A DNA stretch of 64,000 nt from Verrucomicrobiia bacterium (GCA_030425385.1 JAUIAH010000015.1:88852-152851), one strand, 5' to 3'. Counted from the first letter of the stretch, positions 1 through 10,260 are shown. A program made the numbers and translations. Notes: generated by a model from the sequence alone, not told the origin.

Positions 1-3000
1 TGTTGCTGCGAACCGCGGTCACTTCTGCATTACTCAAAGTGATATTCCCTAACGTTGGTCCAGAATGCTCCAGATCGAGACTGATCCCAGGCCCGACAAG
101 GGTAAGAGAGTCCCCTGAGAAGGCGCCCGCTACCGAGCCGAGACGATTGGTCACGGTACCCACAGCGACGTAGTTCTTGCCTGCGCTGGGAGCGAGCCCG
201 TCCGACCAAGTGGCAGGATCATTCCAATTGCCATCGGCCACCGCGATGATGGCGTTTGGCTTGTTACCTGCGTCGAGAGGATCATTTCCCAAGGCCAATT
301 CGACATTGTCGGCAAAGGTATCGTCATCCGTGTCGGCTTTCGCGGGATCGGTGCCGTGATTGTTCACCTCGGCGCCATCAGCAAGACCGTCACCATCAGA
401 ATCGGTGTTCGCGGGATCGGTCCCTAGATCATTGGCTTCTTGTCCGTCTTCCAGACCGTCACCATCGGAGTCTTTGTTGTTCGGAAAGGCACGCATGGCC
501 AACTCATCGGCATCATTGAGACCATCATCGTCAAAGTCGCCACTGCCATCGCGGCTGAGATTCTCGAAGAAGAAGGTTTCCGCAAAGTCATCCATGCCGT
601 CACCATCGCTATCCACGGTCTGGACACTAAAGATATCGAATGCCTGTAGCAGTTCGTAATCGGCATCGTTGAGATTGGGCGGCGTTTCTTCCGTACCACG
701 ATAAACGTAGAGACTCACACCAGCGCCACCACCGCGTTCCCAGTGCCAGAAATCGACCTGGTGCACGCCTGCTTCGAGCTCAACCGTCATCACCGTATTC
801 GCGCGACCACGATTGCCTACGGTTCCGATCTCTTCCCCATCCACTTCTAACAGGAATCCATCATCACTATTACAGATAAAGGTGATGAATCCGCTCTGCT
901 GGACGAAGATCTCTCCGGTGCTATAGATCGCGAAGTCATCCCGTGCTCCAAAGCCCCCGGCATCAGGTCCGGCATACTCCGGATCCCACAAAGGATAGGG
1001 TCGAGACAGATCCGCGAGTTGTGGTGGTGGCGTGTTGTCATGGAAATGAATGTAAGGCGTCTGCGCCGTGATCCGATCACCCACATCGCCTTCGATTGCC
1101 GCTCGAACACCATCGACGTCATTAAACTGCTCGCCCGTATTGAAGACATGCGTCGTCGTGAAGGTTGACCCCCCAAAGATCGCGGAGACAAGGCTCAAGG
1201 GGTCATGCGGGTCGGTTCCGCCGGTCACTTCCAATCCGTCTTTGGCGCCGTCCCCGTCCGTGTCCGCGACGAGTGGATTCGTTCCCGTATCGCTCGCACT
1301 GACGAAGGCACCCGTATTGGTCTCCACGCCGTCTAACAAGCCATCTCGATCCGTATCAGGTCGCAAGGGATTCGTGCCGGTATCCGTGGCGCTCACCCAT
1401 ACTTCGGTATTCGTCTCGACATTGTCATCATACCCGTCCGCATCGCTATCCTTGTCGTTAGGCTTGGTCCGCAGTTCAAACTCTTGGAAGTTTGTCAGGC
1501 CATCGCCATCGAGATCCGTATCACGGTCCGCCGCGTCAAAGGGATCGAGACCATTGTCTTGTTCGAAGGCATCTCCCATGCCGTCCTGGTCCGTATCACG
1601 CACATCGGGAGGGAGGACCGCACGACGGAGAAAGAGTTCTTCCACTTCCCCAGGCGTCAACGGACGATTCCACACGGCGACATCATCCATTTCTCCTGTA
1701 AAGTAATTGCCTTCCGCATCATAAACACCACTGCCTCCAATATTGAAGGTGAAGGCGGAGTTCGCCGGATTGGTGCCACCTCCGGTGGCTTCCACTTCAC
1801 CATTCACATAGAGAATGCGTTCGTCTGGTGTATTCACCAAGACGATATTCGTCCACTCATCGACAGCGGGTCCAAAGGGAACATCAAAAGCCCCGCCGGA
1901 TGCCGACCAATGCTGCATCGTGTTGGGACTGATCATGCCATACTCAATGGCATCATTCTGACCAAAGAAGCCGACGCGATTGCCCGATTGCTCTGGAAAC
2001 TTGACCCAACCAGCCATCGTAAACGAATCGATGTCGTTCATGATGGCGCCTTCCGTCGTCACCGAGTCGTCAACACCATCAAAGCGAATGGCAATATCAC
2101 CCTCGCCCGCAGGTCCTTCGACCAATTCTGGCTCGCCATTGACCACGCCATTATTGGCTTCGGCTGAACTATCGAGAGCCGTCCCTGCGCCGGGTGCCAG
2201 GTCATTGAAGGACCAATACCCTAACAAGCCTTCTGTCAGCGTTGTCCGACCTAGGGAACGTCCTTCGCCATTGTTCCATATCTCCATCACTTCATCTTCG
2301 GAAATGGCACGATTCCAGAAACCGAGGTCATCGATCATGCCGCTCCACGTACGCCCTAAGGCATCCGGGTTCTCTCCAATCATCATGGGCATGTCATTGC
2401 CTTCACGAGACAAGCCGGTATTCTCGGCTTCCAGTTCCCCGTCAATATAAAGGACGGCACGATCATTATCGATATCACTGATCAGCACGATATGGTGAAT
2501 GCCCTCCGTGATATCGGTCGATCCTTCAGGCACATCTCCATTCCCACCATTTCCTGTAATGGTGCTCGTCGCATCACGGCGGTGCATGCGCCAACGATTG
2601 CCTTCCCCTTTGGCGACGAGCGCCTGCCAGTTCTTGGTGAACTCGCCGACGGAAAACCACGCGGAGATCGTGAAACCCGTGGGATCATCAGGCGCTCCAA
2701 AGTCGAAGAGATCTTCATTCTCCGTCGGTGTCTGGATGAATTGATCAATGCCATCTAGGACCACGCCTTGACCAAATTTGCCCTCACCAAAGGTGATGGG
2801 GTCCGAACCCATGGCTTCGCCATGGCTATCCCCGACCGCATCTTGGAAATCGCCATCAAAGGGGTAATAGGCCACGAGGCCATCGTTGAGATCTGCTTGA
2901 GCCGTAAAGGCTCCAACAGCGAGAAATGCGCTCGCAAGCACGGCCAAGGGACGCGTCCGAGCGCCCCGGCCCAAGCGAGCGCCCGGGTGGGTTGTGTCTA

Positions 3001-3013
3001 TAGGTGTTTTCAT
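1..3013 (-). CDS. Large secreted LamG / thrombospondin-3 / PA14-like protein (C-terminus cut by window edge)
   Basis: The frame is open from an ATG at 3013 to the left edge, giving the first 1004 codons of a longer protein. Reading it through shows a basic N-terminus and signal peptide (about 1-42), a first LamG/concanavalin-like domain opening with LVAYYPFDG (about 45-245) and a second opening with LLGYWSFND (about 260-460). Aspartate-rich TSP3 calcium repeats such as [10 protein letters not shown] follow (about 464-600), then a PA14-like ligand domain (about 614-775) and more TSP3 repeats (about 790-895). The visible part ends in a module starting [12 protein letters not shown], which commonly opens beta-helix passengers in surface proteins. 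It is probably an exported adhesin or glycan-binding protein; the ligand cannot be read from sequence. The PA14-like part closely resembles that of the gene at 48.4-52 kb. Confidence 0.85.
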   Translation of the reverse strand, partial: MKTPIDTTHPGARLGRGARTRPLAVLASAFLAVGAFTAQADLNDGLVAYYPFDGDFQDAVGDSHGEAMGSDPITFGEGKFGQGVVLDGIDQFIQTPTENEDLFDFGAPDDPTGFTISAWFSVGEFTKNWQALVAKGEGNRWRMHRRDATSTITGNGGNGDVPEGSTDITEGIHHIVLISDIDNDRAVLYIDGELEAENTGLSREGNDMPMMIGENPDALGRTWSGMIDDLGFWNRAISEDEVMEIWNNGEGRSLGRTTLTEGLLGYWSFNDLAPGAGTALDSSAEANNGVVNGEPELVEGPAGEGDIAIRFDGVDDSVTTEGAIMNDIDSFTMAGWVKFPEQSGNRVGFFGQNDAIEYGMISPNTMQHWSASGGAFDVPFGPAVDEWTNIVLVNTPDERILYVNGEVEATGGGTNPANSAFTFNIGGSGVYDAEGNYFTGEMDDVAVWNRPLTPGEVEELFLRRAVLPPDVRDTDQDGMGDAFEQDNGLDPFDAADRDTDLDGDGLTNFQEFELRTKPNDKDSDADGYDDNVETNTEVWVSATDTGTNPLRPDTDRDGLLDGVETNTGAFVSASDTGTNPLVADTDGDGAKDGLEVTGGTDPHDPLSLVSAIFGGSTFTTTHVFNTGEQFNDVDGVRAAIEGDVGDRITAQTPYIHFHDNTPPPQLADLSRPYPLWDPEYAGPDAGGFGARDDFAIYSTGEIFVQQSGFITFICNSDDGFLLEVDGEEIGTVGNRGRANTVMTVELEAGVHQVDFWHWERGGGAGVSLYVYRGTEETPPNLNDADYELLQAFDIFSVQTVDSDGDGMDDFAETFFFENLSRDGSGDFDDDGLNDADELAMRAFPNNKDSDGDGLEDGQEANDLGTDPANTDSDGDGLADGAEVNNHGTDPAKADTDDDTFADNVELALGNDPLDAGNKPNAIIAVADGNWNDPATWSDGLAPSAGKNYVAVGTVTNRLGSVAGAFSGDSLTLVGPGISLDLEHSGPTLGNITLSNAEVTAVRSN

Positions 3014-3199
3014 GTAGGTGGGTTTCGAGGGAAGAATGGCCCTCGGAGTTTCGTATGTGGGGAATGCGAAAAGAGGTCAGAGACCACTCGCACTTCCTAC
3101 CCAACCGAATTCACGATATTTCTGTAAAGAAGAATCTCTAACAATCACCGTTGGTTTTCCAATCTTTCACTGATAGCCTGACCCCACTCCAAGCCTCTG

Positions 3200-4198
3200 A
3201 TGATGAAACGCCACCCGATCGAGTTGTCCGTCATGGGTCTGTTACTAGGGCTATTCGCCCTTGGAGTCGTTGGTAAACAGAGCGTCTCAAGTCGCGGCTA
3301 TCAGGATACGGATGCTGCTATTCACGTCACGATTCCCACCGCCTCCTCTCAGAAGATCCATCTCTCTCAAGCGATGAAGGAGGCTTTGAAGGGAAGAGTG
3401 CTCAGACAAGAGGGCCACCACCGGCAAGCGCTCACCTTCCTCAATCGCGCGCTGACCCTCCATGAGTCGGCACCTACTCCTGCCGAGGGCCTCCCCGAGC
3501 GGGAGCATGGAATGACGCTCTTGAATCGAGGGCTCGCTCACCTTGCGACTCGCCAATGGGATGCCGCCAAGCACGATCTTGATCGTGCCATCGCCTTGTT
3601 TCGCACCTTGCCATCAGAGGCTGCCCCCCTGGCAGAGGCCTACACCTCTCGGGCTATCATTCACCGCCAACGGCGGCAACGAGAGGCCACGCTCAACGAT
3701 CTTTCTCAAGCCATCGCTATCCAGCAATCGCTGTCCACACACGCAGATAAACCTTCCATTCCTTCAGCACTCGCTCAGAACCATGTCCAACGCGCCCTGA
3801 TTTGGCGGATGAGCAACCAACTCGCCCGCGCCTTGGCTGACTACGAAGAAGCCGCCCGTCTCCAGCGCACGCTGATCGCGACCGATGACCCCCGTGGACA
3901 ATCTGCCCTCGCCACCATACTCAGTTCCCAGGCATGGCTCCTTGCCGCGGGAGCGGACCCCAGTCTGTGGGACGGTGACCAAGCCAAAGAGAAAGCCGAG
4001 GAGGCTTGCGCACTCACGAACTGGCAGAACGACGAAGCGCTCATTGCCCTAGCAGCTGCCTATGCGCGCTTGGGTGATTTCACGCAAGCCACCACGTGGT
4101 TAACGAAAGCTATCCCTTTGTCTCCTGAACACCGCAAAGCACCGCTCGCCGAGATCCTGCAAGCTTACCAGAAGGGGCAAACCTACCAAGACCCCTAA
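3200..4198 (+). CDS. TPR-repeat protein with N-terminal membrane anchor
   Basis: The protein has 332 residues. A hydrophobic segment at about 8-25 (LSVMGLLLGLFALGVV) is an uncleaved anchor or signal peptide. The rest is helical with tetratricopeptide-type units, for example ALTFLNRALTLHES, AKHDLDRAIALFRTLP, ATLNDLSQAIAIQQSL, ALADYEEAARLQRTL and ATTWLTKAIPLSPEHR. TPRs mediate protein-protein contacts; no catalytic domain is visible, so no specific role is assigned. The gene is divergent from the LamG protein, with 186 bases between starts and no clear Shine-Dalgarno. It ends one base before the convergent stop of the HTTM gene. Confidence 0.8.
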   Translation: MMKRHPIELSVMGLLLGLFALGVVGKQSVSSRGYQDTDAAIHVTIPTASSQKIHLSQAMKEALKGRVLRQEGHHRQALTFLNRALTLHESAPTPAEGLPEREHGMTLLNRGLAHLATRQWDAAKHDLDRAIALFRTLPSEAAPLAEAYTSRAIIHRQRRQREATLNDLSQAIAIQQSLSTHADKPSIPSALAQNHVQRALIWRMSNQLARALADYEEAARLQRTLIATDDPRGQSALATILSSQAWLLAAGADPSLWDGDQAKEKAEEACALTNWQNDEALIALAAAYARLGDFTQATTWLTKAIPLSPEHRKAPLAEILQAYQKGQTYQDP

Positions 4199-4199
4199 A

Positions 4200-5666
4200 T
4201 CAATCACCGGCTCGACGAGTTGACGCATCGCCGAAATCCAGTCTTAACAAGGTCTCTCTGAGAGGCTCATCACCTTCATCGTCAGATTCCTGACAATACA
4301 CAAATGAGAATGCGACCAGGTGCTCACTCGGTTCGTGGACTCTATTCCATTCCTGACATAAGTACTTTCCAATAGGTGCCCTATAGACCTGGTAGCCAAG
4401 GCTGTCATAGTAGGCCATCTCACGAAAGACCTTCTCCCATCGGTGATTCGGATAGACCGCCAGCGGACGGAGTGGGCGCTCCCATTTCAGTGGCGCCCCA
4501 TCAGCTAACACGTCCACCATCCGCCCATCGGCCAATTCGCCCTGCGCCACATACCATCCATCCTTGGAGGGCACAGCTCCGAACATATTCCACTTTTGGC
4601 CCCATCCCCAGGCTGTCCAGAAGGGCTCCCATCGCTCCACTTTCAGCTTCTCCAGCGGTCTACCAGGCAGTCCCGTGACATTAGCCAAGGCTACATACCC
4701 GAGGGCCACTGAGGCTACCGATTGCATCAGCCCGTGAGCACGGAGTCTAGACGGTGATGAAGACGTCTCCCGCTTGCACAGGCGATTCCAGAAGGCGCGC
4801 GGCAAGAACAGACTCAGGCCTACGAGGCATGCATACGGAAATATCCCTACGGAAAGGAAGAGCGCGATGCCCAGATGAAGGGCCATCAACAGCGCTACCA
4901 TGATCATGCGAAGGAGCTCTGTTCGCCAGGGCACCAACAGAAGAAACGGCGCCAGCCACTCTAACATGACAACCACATAGGTCCCTGCAGACAAACCTGC
5001 AGGCCACTCCAGAAGGTGCTTTGCCAAAGGTCTAGCATAGAAGTCGTGTTGGAGAATGCCCGCCAATGCCTGACCTTGCCACCAATCACCCGAACCCTTG
5101 AAGACGGCTGAGCAAAGATACATCAAGGCCATCTGCAGCAGCACGCCTGCAGAAGCCACCGTGCACACCTCACCGCTCACTCGCCGCCCCGCCCGCCGCG
5201 CATCCCACGACCACACATGCCCCAAAGGCAACAGCATCCCCCAGAACGCTAGCATTCGCAAAAGGTTGTCCCCGCCCGTGAGTACGGGAGGAAGGCGATT
5301 GTGCAAAGACACGAGAAACAACCAACACACCACCGATGCCAGTCGCGTGTGAAATCCTATCATCAAGGCGACCGCTGCGCAGGATGCCAGGCCAAAGAGA
5401 AGCAAGGCAACCCATCCCTCACCCGATCCGAAGTGAAAGGACCAATGCCAGCCTGCAGGGAAGTAGTGACCCACGAGAGCCCGCGGAAACATCCCTCCAT
5501 CCGTGTACATGGCCCTCAGATCCGTGAGCCGAATTCCAAGATCCCACAAGAGCACCCACGCCAAGGCGATTCGAAACAATGCGAGGGATCGCAAGTCGAT
5601 CCCAAACACCCTGGACAGGCATTGGGAGGGGCCAGATGGAACCTCGTTCCGCATGCCGCCGACCAT
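4200..5666 (-). CDS. HTTM-domain (vitamin K gamma-carboxylase-like) membrane protein
   Basis: The protein has 488 residues, with many hydrophobic helices in the first 330 and a soluble C-terminus. The N-terminal stretch LALFRIALAWVLLWD, the TDGGMFPR segment and the block SLHNRLPPVLTGGDNLLR are typical of the HTTM family, which is related to the membrane domain of vitamin K-dependent gamma-glutamyl carboxylase. Bacterial members have no settled reaction, and I do not claim carboxylase activity. It follows the TIM-barrel gene on the same strand by 31 bases, so the two may be co-transcribed. An alternative start is Met5 (MRNEVPSG). Confidence 0.85.
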   Translation of the reverse strand: MVGGMRNEVPSGPSQCLSRVFGIDLRSLALFRIALAWVLLWDLGIRLTDLRAMYTDGGMFPRALVGHYFPAGWHWSFHFGSGEGWVALLLFGLASCAAVALMIGFHTRLASVVCWLFLVSLHNRLPPVLTGGDNLLRMLAFWGMLLPLGHVWSWDARRAGRRVSGEVCTVASAGVLLQMALMYLCSAVFKGSGDWWQGQALAGILQHDFYARPLAKHLLEWPAGLSAGTYVVVMLEWLAPFLLLVPWRTELLRMIMVALLMALHLGIALFLSVGIFPYACLVGLSLFLPRAFWNRLCKRETSSSPSRLRAHGLMQSVASVALGYVALANVTGLPGRPLEKLKVERWEPFWTAWGWGQKWNMFGAVPSKDGWYVAQGELADGRMVDVLADGAPLKWERPLRPLAVYPNHRWEKVFREMAYYDSLGYQVYRAPIGKYLCQEWNRVHEPSEHLVAFSFVYCQESDDEGDEPLRETLLRLDFGDASTRRAGD

Positions 5667-5697
5667 GGCAGCCCGTCAATCAAAGCGCAATCCCGTC

Positions 5698-6549
5698 CTA
5701 AGGCAGCGCATTCTTCAACAGCTCTAGCCCCTCGAGATTCTCTTTCAGAACGGCTTCGGTATCGCGCGTGGCTTGGTGGTCGAGGATCCCCACAGGCCCC
5801 CGATAACCGCTATCGATCAGCATTCGGAGCATGCGCTTCTCCTCTTGGCCCTTGCCCAGCGCAAGAATCTTGGGCTCGGCCTCTGGATTCATGCCATTGA
5901 GATTCACACAGAGCAAGTAGGGCTGCATAAGCGCCAGCGCCGCTTGCCAAGTGCCCATGTCATCGTGCCCGTGATGCCAGTTGTAGACGATTCCCACGTG
6001 CGCATGCCCACGGCGGCGCAGTTCCTCACATACCGCCACAAGGTTGACGGGGCGCCCACCCCACCCTCCGTGGTTGTAGAGCCCGAGAGGACATTGCAAA
6101 TCGGCCAGACGTCGGGCCAAAGGTTCTAACTGATCCGCCGCCGCTTGCACACGCGCTTTCTGAGTGGGTTTGTCAGGGCTTGGTGCCGTGTGCCAGATCT
6201 GGGGATGGATGTGGTGTTTCTCAAAGAGTCGATAGGCCTCTTCGTGACCACTCCAGAAGGCGAAGAATTCAATGCCGTGCTTCTGATACTGGCGGATCTC
6301 TTCCTCAAACGCCGACACGTGTTCCGTCCGCCAGTCGTAGGCACAGCGCTTCAACCCTAGCGCTTGCAACATCTTCGCCCGAGCCTCAGGACCGCGCTTA
6401 GCAGCGTCAAACGGGACGATGCACCACGCCACGAGTTGCTCTCGCTGCAGATTCTCTGGCCACACTCCCTCTTCAGCGGCCACAGGCAGGCCGAAAGAAA
6501 GCCAACTCACCCAGGCACACAAGGTGCAGCGGACAGCATGCGCATTCAT
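5698..6549 (-). CDS. Secreted sugar phosphate isomerase/epimerase-like TIM-barrel protein
   Basis: The protein has 283 residues. An N-terminal signal peptide (about 1-25, ending LPVAAEE) is followed by a xylose isomerase/AP-endonuclease-2-like TIM barrel. Barrel strands can be recognised around KRCAYDW, IEFFAFWSGHEE, PLGLYNHGGWGG, HVGIVYNWHHGHDD, LLCVNLNGM and PVGILDHQ. Histidine and acidic residues sit at strand ends as in the metal-binding barrels of this family. Exported members are abundant in Verrucomicrobia and Planctomycetes, probably acting on sugars, but the substrate is unknown. The hairpin at 6559-6590 ends just upstream of its ATG and probably separates it from the ferredoxin gene. 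Confidence 0.75.
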   Translation of the reverse strand: MNAHAVRCTLCAWVSWLSFGLPVAAEEGVWPENLQREQLVAWCIVPFDAAKRGPEARAKMLQALGLKRCAYDWRTEHVSAFEEEIRQYQKHGIEFFAFWSGHEEAYRLFEKHHIHPQIWHTAPSPDKPTQKARVQAAADQLEPLARRLADLQCPLGLYNHGGWGGRPVNLVAVCEELRRRGHAHVGIVYNWHHGHDDMGTWQAALALMQPYLLCVNLNGMNPEAEPKILALGKGQEEKRMLRMLIDSGYRGPVGILDHQATRDTEAVLKENLEGLELLKNALP

Positions 6550-6558
6550 CGATCTAAC

Positions 6559-6590
6559 AGAAAGGCCGATCCACAGGGATCGGCCTTTCT
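6559..6590 (-). terminator. Perfect 14-bp hairpin after the ferredoxin gene
   Basis: AGAAAGGCCGATCC pairs perfectly with GGATCGGCCTTTCT around a four-base loop. It lies 30 bases after the ferredoxin stop codon and 9 bases before the start of the TIM-barrel gene. There is no long U-run after the stem, but the stem itself ends in CUUUCU. It is most simply the intrinsic terminator of the ferredoxin gene. Confidence 0.7.
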
Positions 6591-6620
6591 AAAATTCAGT
6601 AACTTCGCACAAGGCGCGAT

Positions 6621-6857
6621 TCAATCTTCGCCATCTTCACCGATAGCTTCGACCGGGCACCCTTCCATCGCTTCCTGGCAAAGGCTTTCTTCCTCCTCAT
6701 TCTCAGGCTGTTTGAAGACGTAGCTGTAGCCGCCATCTTCTTGACGGGTGAAATTCGCGGGAGCGGTCTCCCGGCAAAGATCGCAGTCGATGCACTGGTC
6801 ATCCACGTAGTATTTGCCAGCGACGCTTTCGGGCTGCTTGTTCTCAAGGTCGGCCAT
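6621..6857 (-). CDS. Single-cluster [4Fe-4S] ferredoxin
   Basis: The acidic protein has 78 residues. The motif CIDCDLC gives Cys22, Cys25 and Cys28, and EGCPVEAIG gives the fourth ligand Cys67, the pattern of a monocluster [4Fe-4S] ferredoxin. Cys60 is an additional cysteine. It should act as a small soluble electron carrier; its redox partner is not evident from the neighbours. It is transcribed away from the PQQ-propeller gene with about 135 bases between starts and is followed by a strong hairpin, so it is probably monocistronic. Confidence 0.9.
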   Translation of the reverse strand: MADLENKQPESVAGKYYVDDQCIDCDLCRETAPANFTRQEDGGYSYVFKQPENEEEESLCQEAMEGCPVEAIGEDGED

Positions 6858-6992
6858 GATTGATAAGAGTGAGGGTGAGTTGGATTGATTCTACTAAAGC
6901 GCATCCTTTCATAGGAAGGGGCCTTGTAAAGTGCTTTCTTGAGAGGCGCAGGGTGCCGAATCATCGCGGTAGACTTGGGGTTTGCGCCTGAG

Positions 6993-8303
6993 ATGAAGGC
7001 CTTCACAACCATCTTCTTTCTTCACTTCCTCTCCACGCTGCTCGCCCTTGGCGACTGGCCCCAATGGCGGGGACCCACCGGACAAGGCCATGCCAAAGGC
7101 TCCCTGCCAACACGCTGGAGTGAACACGAGAACGTCGTTTGGAAAACGCCGATTCCCGGGCGGGGATGGTCCTCGCCCGTCATCGGCGGCAAGCACGTGT
7201 GGATGACCACGGCATTCGAAACCCCCGCCGATCCCAAGGACGCCGAGGAGCGTCTTAAGGCGAACACAGGCGGTCAAGAACTGACCTTGTTAGCCAAGGT
7301 CGCCCTCCATGCGATCTGTGTCGACCTCGACTCGGGCAAGGTCCTCCATGATCTCCCGCTACTGGAGAAAGAGCGCCCTCAGTGGGTGCACAAGACCAAT
7401 AGCTACGCCTCCCCCACTCCCGTGCTCGAAGAGGGGAAACTGTATGCCCACTTCGGCTCCTACGGCACCGCCTGTGTCGATACCCAAACGGGCGAAGTGT
7501 TATGGAGGAATGAAGACTTGGAAGTCATGCATGAGAACGGCCCAGGAAGTTGTCCGGTGCTCTGGGAAAACCATCTGATCTTCCACATGGATGGGAGCGA
7601 TTCCCAGTACATCGCCGCTTTGGACAAACGAACAGGAAAGCTCGCCTGGAAAACGGATCGCTCTGGGGAGATGCACGAGAATCCGCAGCTCAAGAAAGCC
7701 TATGGCACCCCATTGATGGCCACATTCGGGGGCGAGCCCCACCTGCTTTCCAACGCTGCCAACTGGCTCTATAGCTACGATCCAAAGACGGGCAACGAAC
7801 GCTGGCGACTCTCGTATGATCGCCTTGGCTTTTCCAATGTCCCGCGCCCAGTGGTTGGGAATGGGCTCATCTACCTGGCCACGGGGTTCATGAAATCCGA
7901 GATCCATGCCATCAAGCCCGACGGTCCTAACGGCCCAGAGACCGTCTGGCAGTACAAACGGAATGTCCCAACCGCGCCATCGCCCATCCTCGTGGACGAG
8001 CGGCTCTACTTTGTCAGTGATCAAGGAGGCGTCATCACCTGCCTCAATGCCCTCACCGGAGAGCTCATCTGGAAAGAACGCGCCGGCGGCGCCGCCTACT
8101 GGGCCTCTCCGCTCTACGGCGACGGCAAACTCTATTTCTCTGCAGAGGAAGGCCTCACCCACGTCCTCAAACCAGGCGACACCTATACCTCTCTAGCACA
8201 GAATCAACTCGACGGGCGCATCATGGGATCGGCCGCCGTGGCCGACGACTCGCTCTTCATCCGCACGGAGAAAGCACTCTATCGGATCAGCGAAAGCCGG
8301 TAG
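6993..8303 (+). CDS. Exported PQQ-binding-like beta-propeller protein
   Basis: I chose the ATG at 6993 because it gives a clean signal peptide (MKAFTTIFFLHFLSTLLALG) directly before DWPQWRGP, the usual mature N-terminus in this family. An in-frame start at 6939 would add 18 unlikely residues. The 436-residue protein carries repeated beta-blade motifs such as VVWKTPIPGRGWSSPVIGG, GEVLWRNEDL, GKLAWKTDR, GNERWRLSY and GELIWKERAGG, with AxD.xTG(K/E)xxW signatures of PQQ_2 repeats. Such proteins are common and mostly uncharacterised in Planctomycetes and Verrucomicrobia. Nothing shows that PQQ is actually bound. Confidence 0.85.
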   Translation: MKAFTTIFFLHFLSTLLALGDWPQWRGPTGQGHAKGSLPTRWSEHENVVWKTPIPGRGWSSPVIGGKHVWMTTAFETPADPKDAEERLKANTGGQELTLLAKVALHAICVDLDSGKVLHDLPLLEKERPQWVHKTNSYASPTPVLEEGKLYAHFGSYGTACVDTQTGEVLWRNEDLEVMHENGPGSCPVLWENHLIFHMDGSDSQYIAALDKRTGKLAWKTDRSGEMHENPQLKKAYGTPLMATFGGEPHLLSNAANWLYSYDPKTGNERWRLSYDRLGFSNVPRPVVGNGLIYLATGFMKSEIHAIKPDGPNGPETVWQYKRNVPTAPSPILVDERLYFVSDQGGVITCLNALTGELIWKERAGGAAYWASPLYGDGKLYFSAEEGLTHVLKPGDTYTSLAQNQLDGRIMGSAAVADDSLFIRTEKALYRISESR

Positions 8304-8337
8304 TTGCGATGGACTTCGTGATCTGTAAAGGTACTGG

Positions 8338-9609
8338 ATGAGAATCCGCCGCCTCTACTGTGAGGATTTCCAGCCCTTCGGAACGATGGATCTATCGTTC
8401 CCTCCCGTGGAATCCCCGACACGCGGCGGCGAAGTTCACCTCCTCTGTGGCGTCAACGGCACTGGCAAAACGCGAATCCTCGCCGCTCTCGCGGCAGTGT
8501 TCGGAAATCCAAAACCTTTACAAGCTCGCCTCCCAGAGAAAGCACACCGATTTCTTATCCACACTGAGGAGGCTCCACAACGGGCCAATCACAATTGCCA
8601 AATCGATGACGATCCAGCATTCGGATTCGCTGCGGGTGCCAATAGTTTCACATGGATGGTCAAACCACCAGCTTGGAATACCATCCCAGCATATGCTCAC
8701 GCCGGGGAAGCCTACCTCAAGTCCCCCCCCGTGAAGGGTGTCATGGAATCCGTGGAGGTCCCCCATAGAGAAATCGCCCTCGCCTTTTCGAAACCAGAGC
8801 AAGGGAACCTCAGCCAAGCACTCTATAATCTCACCATTATGGCCGCCAATGGGATTCGTACTTATGGCAGTCTCGAAGCCGCTGAAAGAGAATCGCGCCC
8901 CTTGCGCTTGATCAATCGTATCGAGCAAATGCTAGGGCATCTCACACGGCGCAAAGTCTCGTTTGAACCCGTACCAACACCTTCCACTCGGCTGCTCGTG
9001 AGATGGGGTAGTGGAGATCCATTGCCATTTGATCTGTTGCCAGACGGGCTACGCTCCGTCCTAGGCTGGATCGTCGAGCTCGCCGTGATGATGGACCTCC
9101 ATTATCCCAATGAAACGGAACCCTGGGAGCAACCCCTTATCCTCCTCTTAGACGAAGTGGAGAGGCACCTTCATCCAGCCTGGCAAAGGCAAGTACTCCC
9201 CATCGCTCAGGAACTCTTTCCAAAAGCTCAATTCTTTGTCGCCACGCATTCCCCCTTCGTCATCTCCTCGTTGAACGAAGGGTGGATTCACCCGCTCACA
9301 CTCAATGACGATGGAAGCGTCACAGCGGAACCTCCCTTGAGGGCGAGCGAAGGCGATAGTTATGTTAGCGTGATGGGAAGTATCATGGGAGTGACCGAGA
9401 TCTACGACCCTGAGACAGAAGACCTCCTTTCCCGATATCGCGAGCTTCGCCAAGATGCCTTGTCTCACATTCCTAACAAACGCGAAGAAGCACTTGCATT
9501 GGCAGAAGAGATCAGTCGCCGCAGTCCGGAACTCGCCTATATGATGGCGAAAGAGAAGAAGCAACTGGAAGCCCTTCTCGTGGAGCCTGCGGAAGCCGTC
9601 GCATCATGA
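8338..9609 (+). CDS. ptuA: Septu-type anti-phage ATPase (PtuA-like, AAA_21)
   Basis: The protein has 423 residues. It starts MRIRRLYCEDFQPFG, as typical for OLD/AAA_21 ATPases. Walker A is GVNGTGKT (38-45), Walker B is LILLLDEVE with Asp272 and Glu273, and the H-loop is ATHSPF with His304. The C-terminal helical part (about 340-423) is charged. Its partner starts inside its stop codon (ATGA, four-base overlap), which implies translational coupling. An AAA_21 ATPase followed by a CxxC/HNH nuclease of about 200 residues is the two-gene architecture of Septu (PtuA/PtuB), where the ATPase is thought to hold the nuclease and control it during infection. No reverse transcriptase is adjacent, so this is not a retron-linked form. 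Confidence 0.8.
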   Translation: MRIRRLYCEDFQPFGTMDLSFPPVESPTRGGEVHLLCGVNGTGKTRILAALAAVFGNPKPLQARLPEKAHRFLIHTEEAPQRANHNCQIDDDPAFGFAAGANSFTWMVKPPAWNTIPAYAHAGEAYLKSPPVKGVMESVEVPHREIALAFSKPEQGNLSQALYNLTIMAANGIRTYGSLEAAERESRPLRLINRIEQMLGHLTRRKVSFEPVPTPSTRLLVRWGSGDPLPFDLLPDGLRSVLGWIVELAVMMDLHYPNETEPWEQPLILLLDEVERHLHPAWQRQVLPIAQELFPKAQFFVATHSPFVISSLNEGWIHPLTLNDDGSVTAEPPLRASEGDSYVSVMGSIMGVTEIYDPETEDLLSRYRELRQDALSHIPNKREEALALAEEISRRSPELAYMMAKEKKQLEALLVEPAEAVAS

Positions 9610-10208
9610 GGCGGCAGTTTCGCGCCGAGCCTCCTGATTTCCTTCTCAATCGTTGGCAGCAATGGGGCGAGAACTGGGAAGCGAATCTCAAGGATGCCGC
9701 GCCTACGGGCTGGAACTGGCGGCAGGTTGGCAATGTGAGGGTCAATCACAGACTGCTCCCATTGCTCAAGGCCCAAGCGCAGGATCATTGTTCATTCTGT
9801 GATGCCTTTCCTGTAAGCCCGCCGTCTAACGAAACCATCGAGCATTTCAGACCCAAATCACGATTTCCACGGCAAGCTTGGGAATGGGAGAACCTCTTCT
9901 TCTGCTGCGACTTCTGTCAGACCCAGAAGGGGGAGCGCTGGGAAGAGGCGCTCCTCAAGCCGGACGAACCCGACTACGCCTTTGAGCGGTATTTCATGTC
10001 GGACTACACGAATGGCGAACTCCTCGTGCGCCCAGACCTGAGTCCCACGGAGACGGAGAGGGCCCATTGTACGATCGAGATCTATGCATTGAACGACCCA
10101 CGGCATTGTGTCGAGCGTCTACGGCAACAAGAATGGCGCAGCCTCCTGCCGGACCACGACATCGATTCCTTCGCCTATCGCGACTTCTTGCAGAGCAACG
10201 AAGGCTAA
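9606..10208 (+). CDS. ptuB: Septu-type HNH endonuclease (PtuB-like, TIGR02646-like)
   Basis: The protein has 200 residues. Zinc-binding pairs are C62-x2-C65 (HCSFCD) and C101-x2-C104 (CCDFCQ). Between them lies the catalytic-type stretch IEHFRPKSRF with His80, and the helix carries WENLFFCC with Asn96. After the second pair comes QTQKG, typical of the HNH beta-beta-alpha-metal fold of the TIGR02646/PtuB group. All expected metal and catalytic positions appear intact, so the nuclease is predicted active. It overlaps the ATPase by four bases. Downstream is the convergent DUF1080 gene, with 52 bases between stops and no further defence gene. Confidence 0.8.
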   Translation: MRRQFRAEPPDFLLNRWQQWGENWEANLKDAAPTGWNWRQVGNVRVNHRLLPLLKAQAQDHCSFCDAFPVSPPSNETIEHFRPKSRFPRQAWEWENLFFCCDFCQTQKGERWEEALLKPDEPDYAFERYFMSDYTNGELLVRPDLSPTETERAHCTIEIYALNDPRHCVERLRQQEWRSLLPDHDIDSFAYRDFLQSNEG

Positions 10209-10260
10209 CCGCTCCGAGCGTGAATTGGATATTTGCTAGGAAAAGGAAACGATCAACGCC

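Noticed and set aside
1484..2167. A 227-codon open frame on the plus strand
   Set aside because: It lies antisense to the LamG/TSP3 gene, whose own frame encodes clear domains; repetitive Asp-rich codons keep the opposite strand open.
8304..8337. Retron or non-coding RNA before the Septu genes
   Set aside because: Only 34 bases separate the genes and no reverse transcriptase is present.
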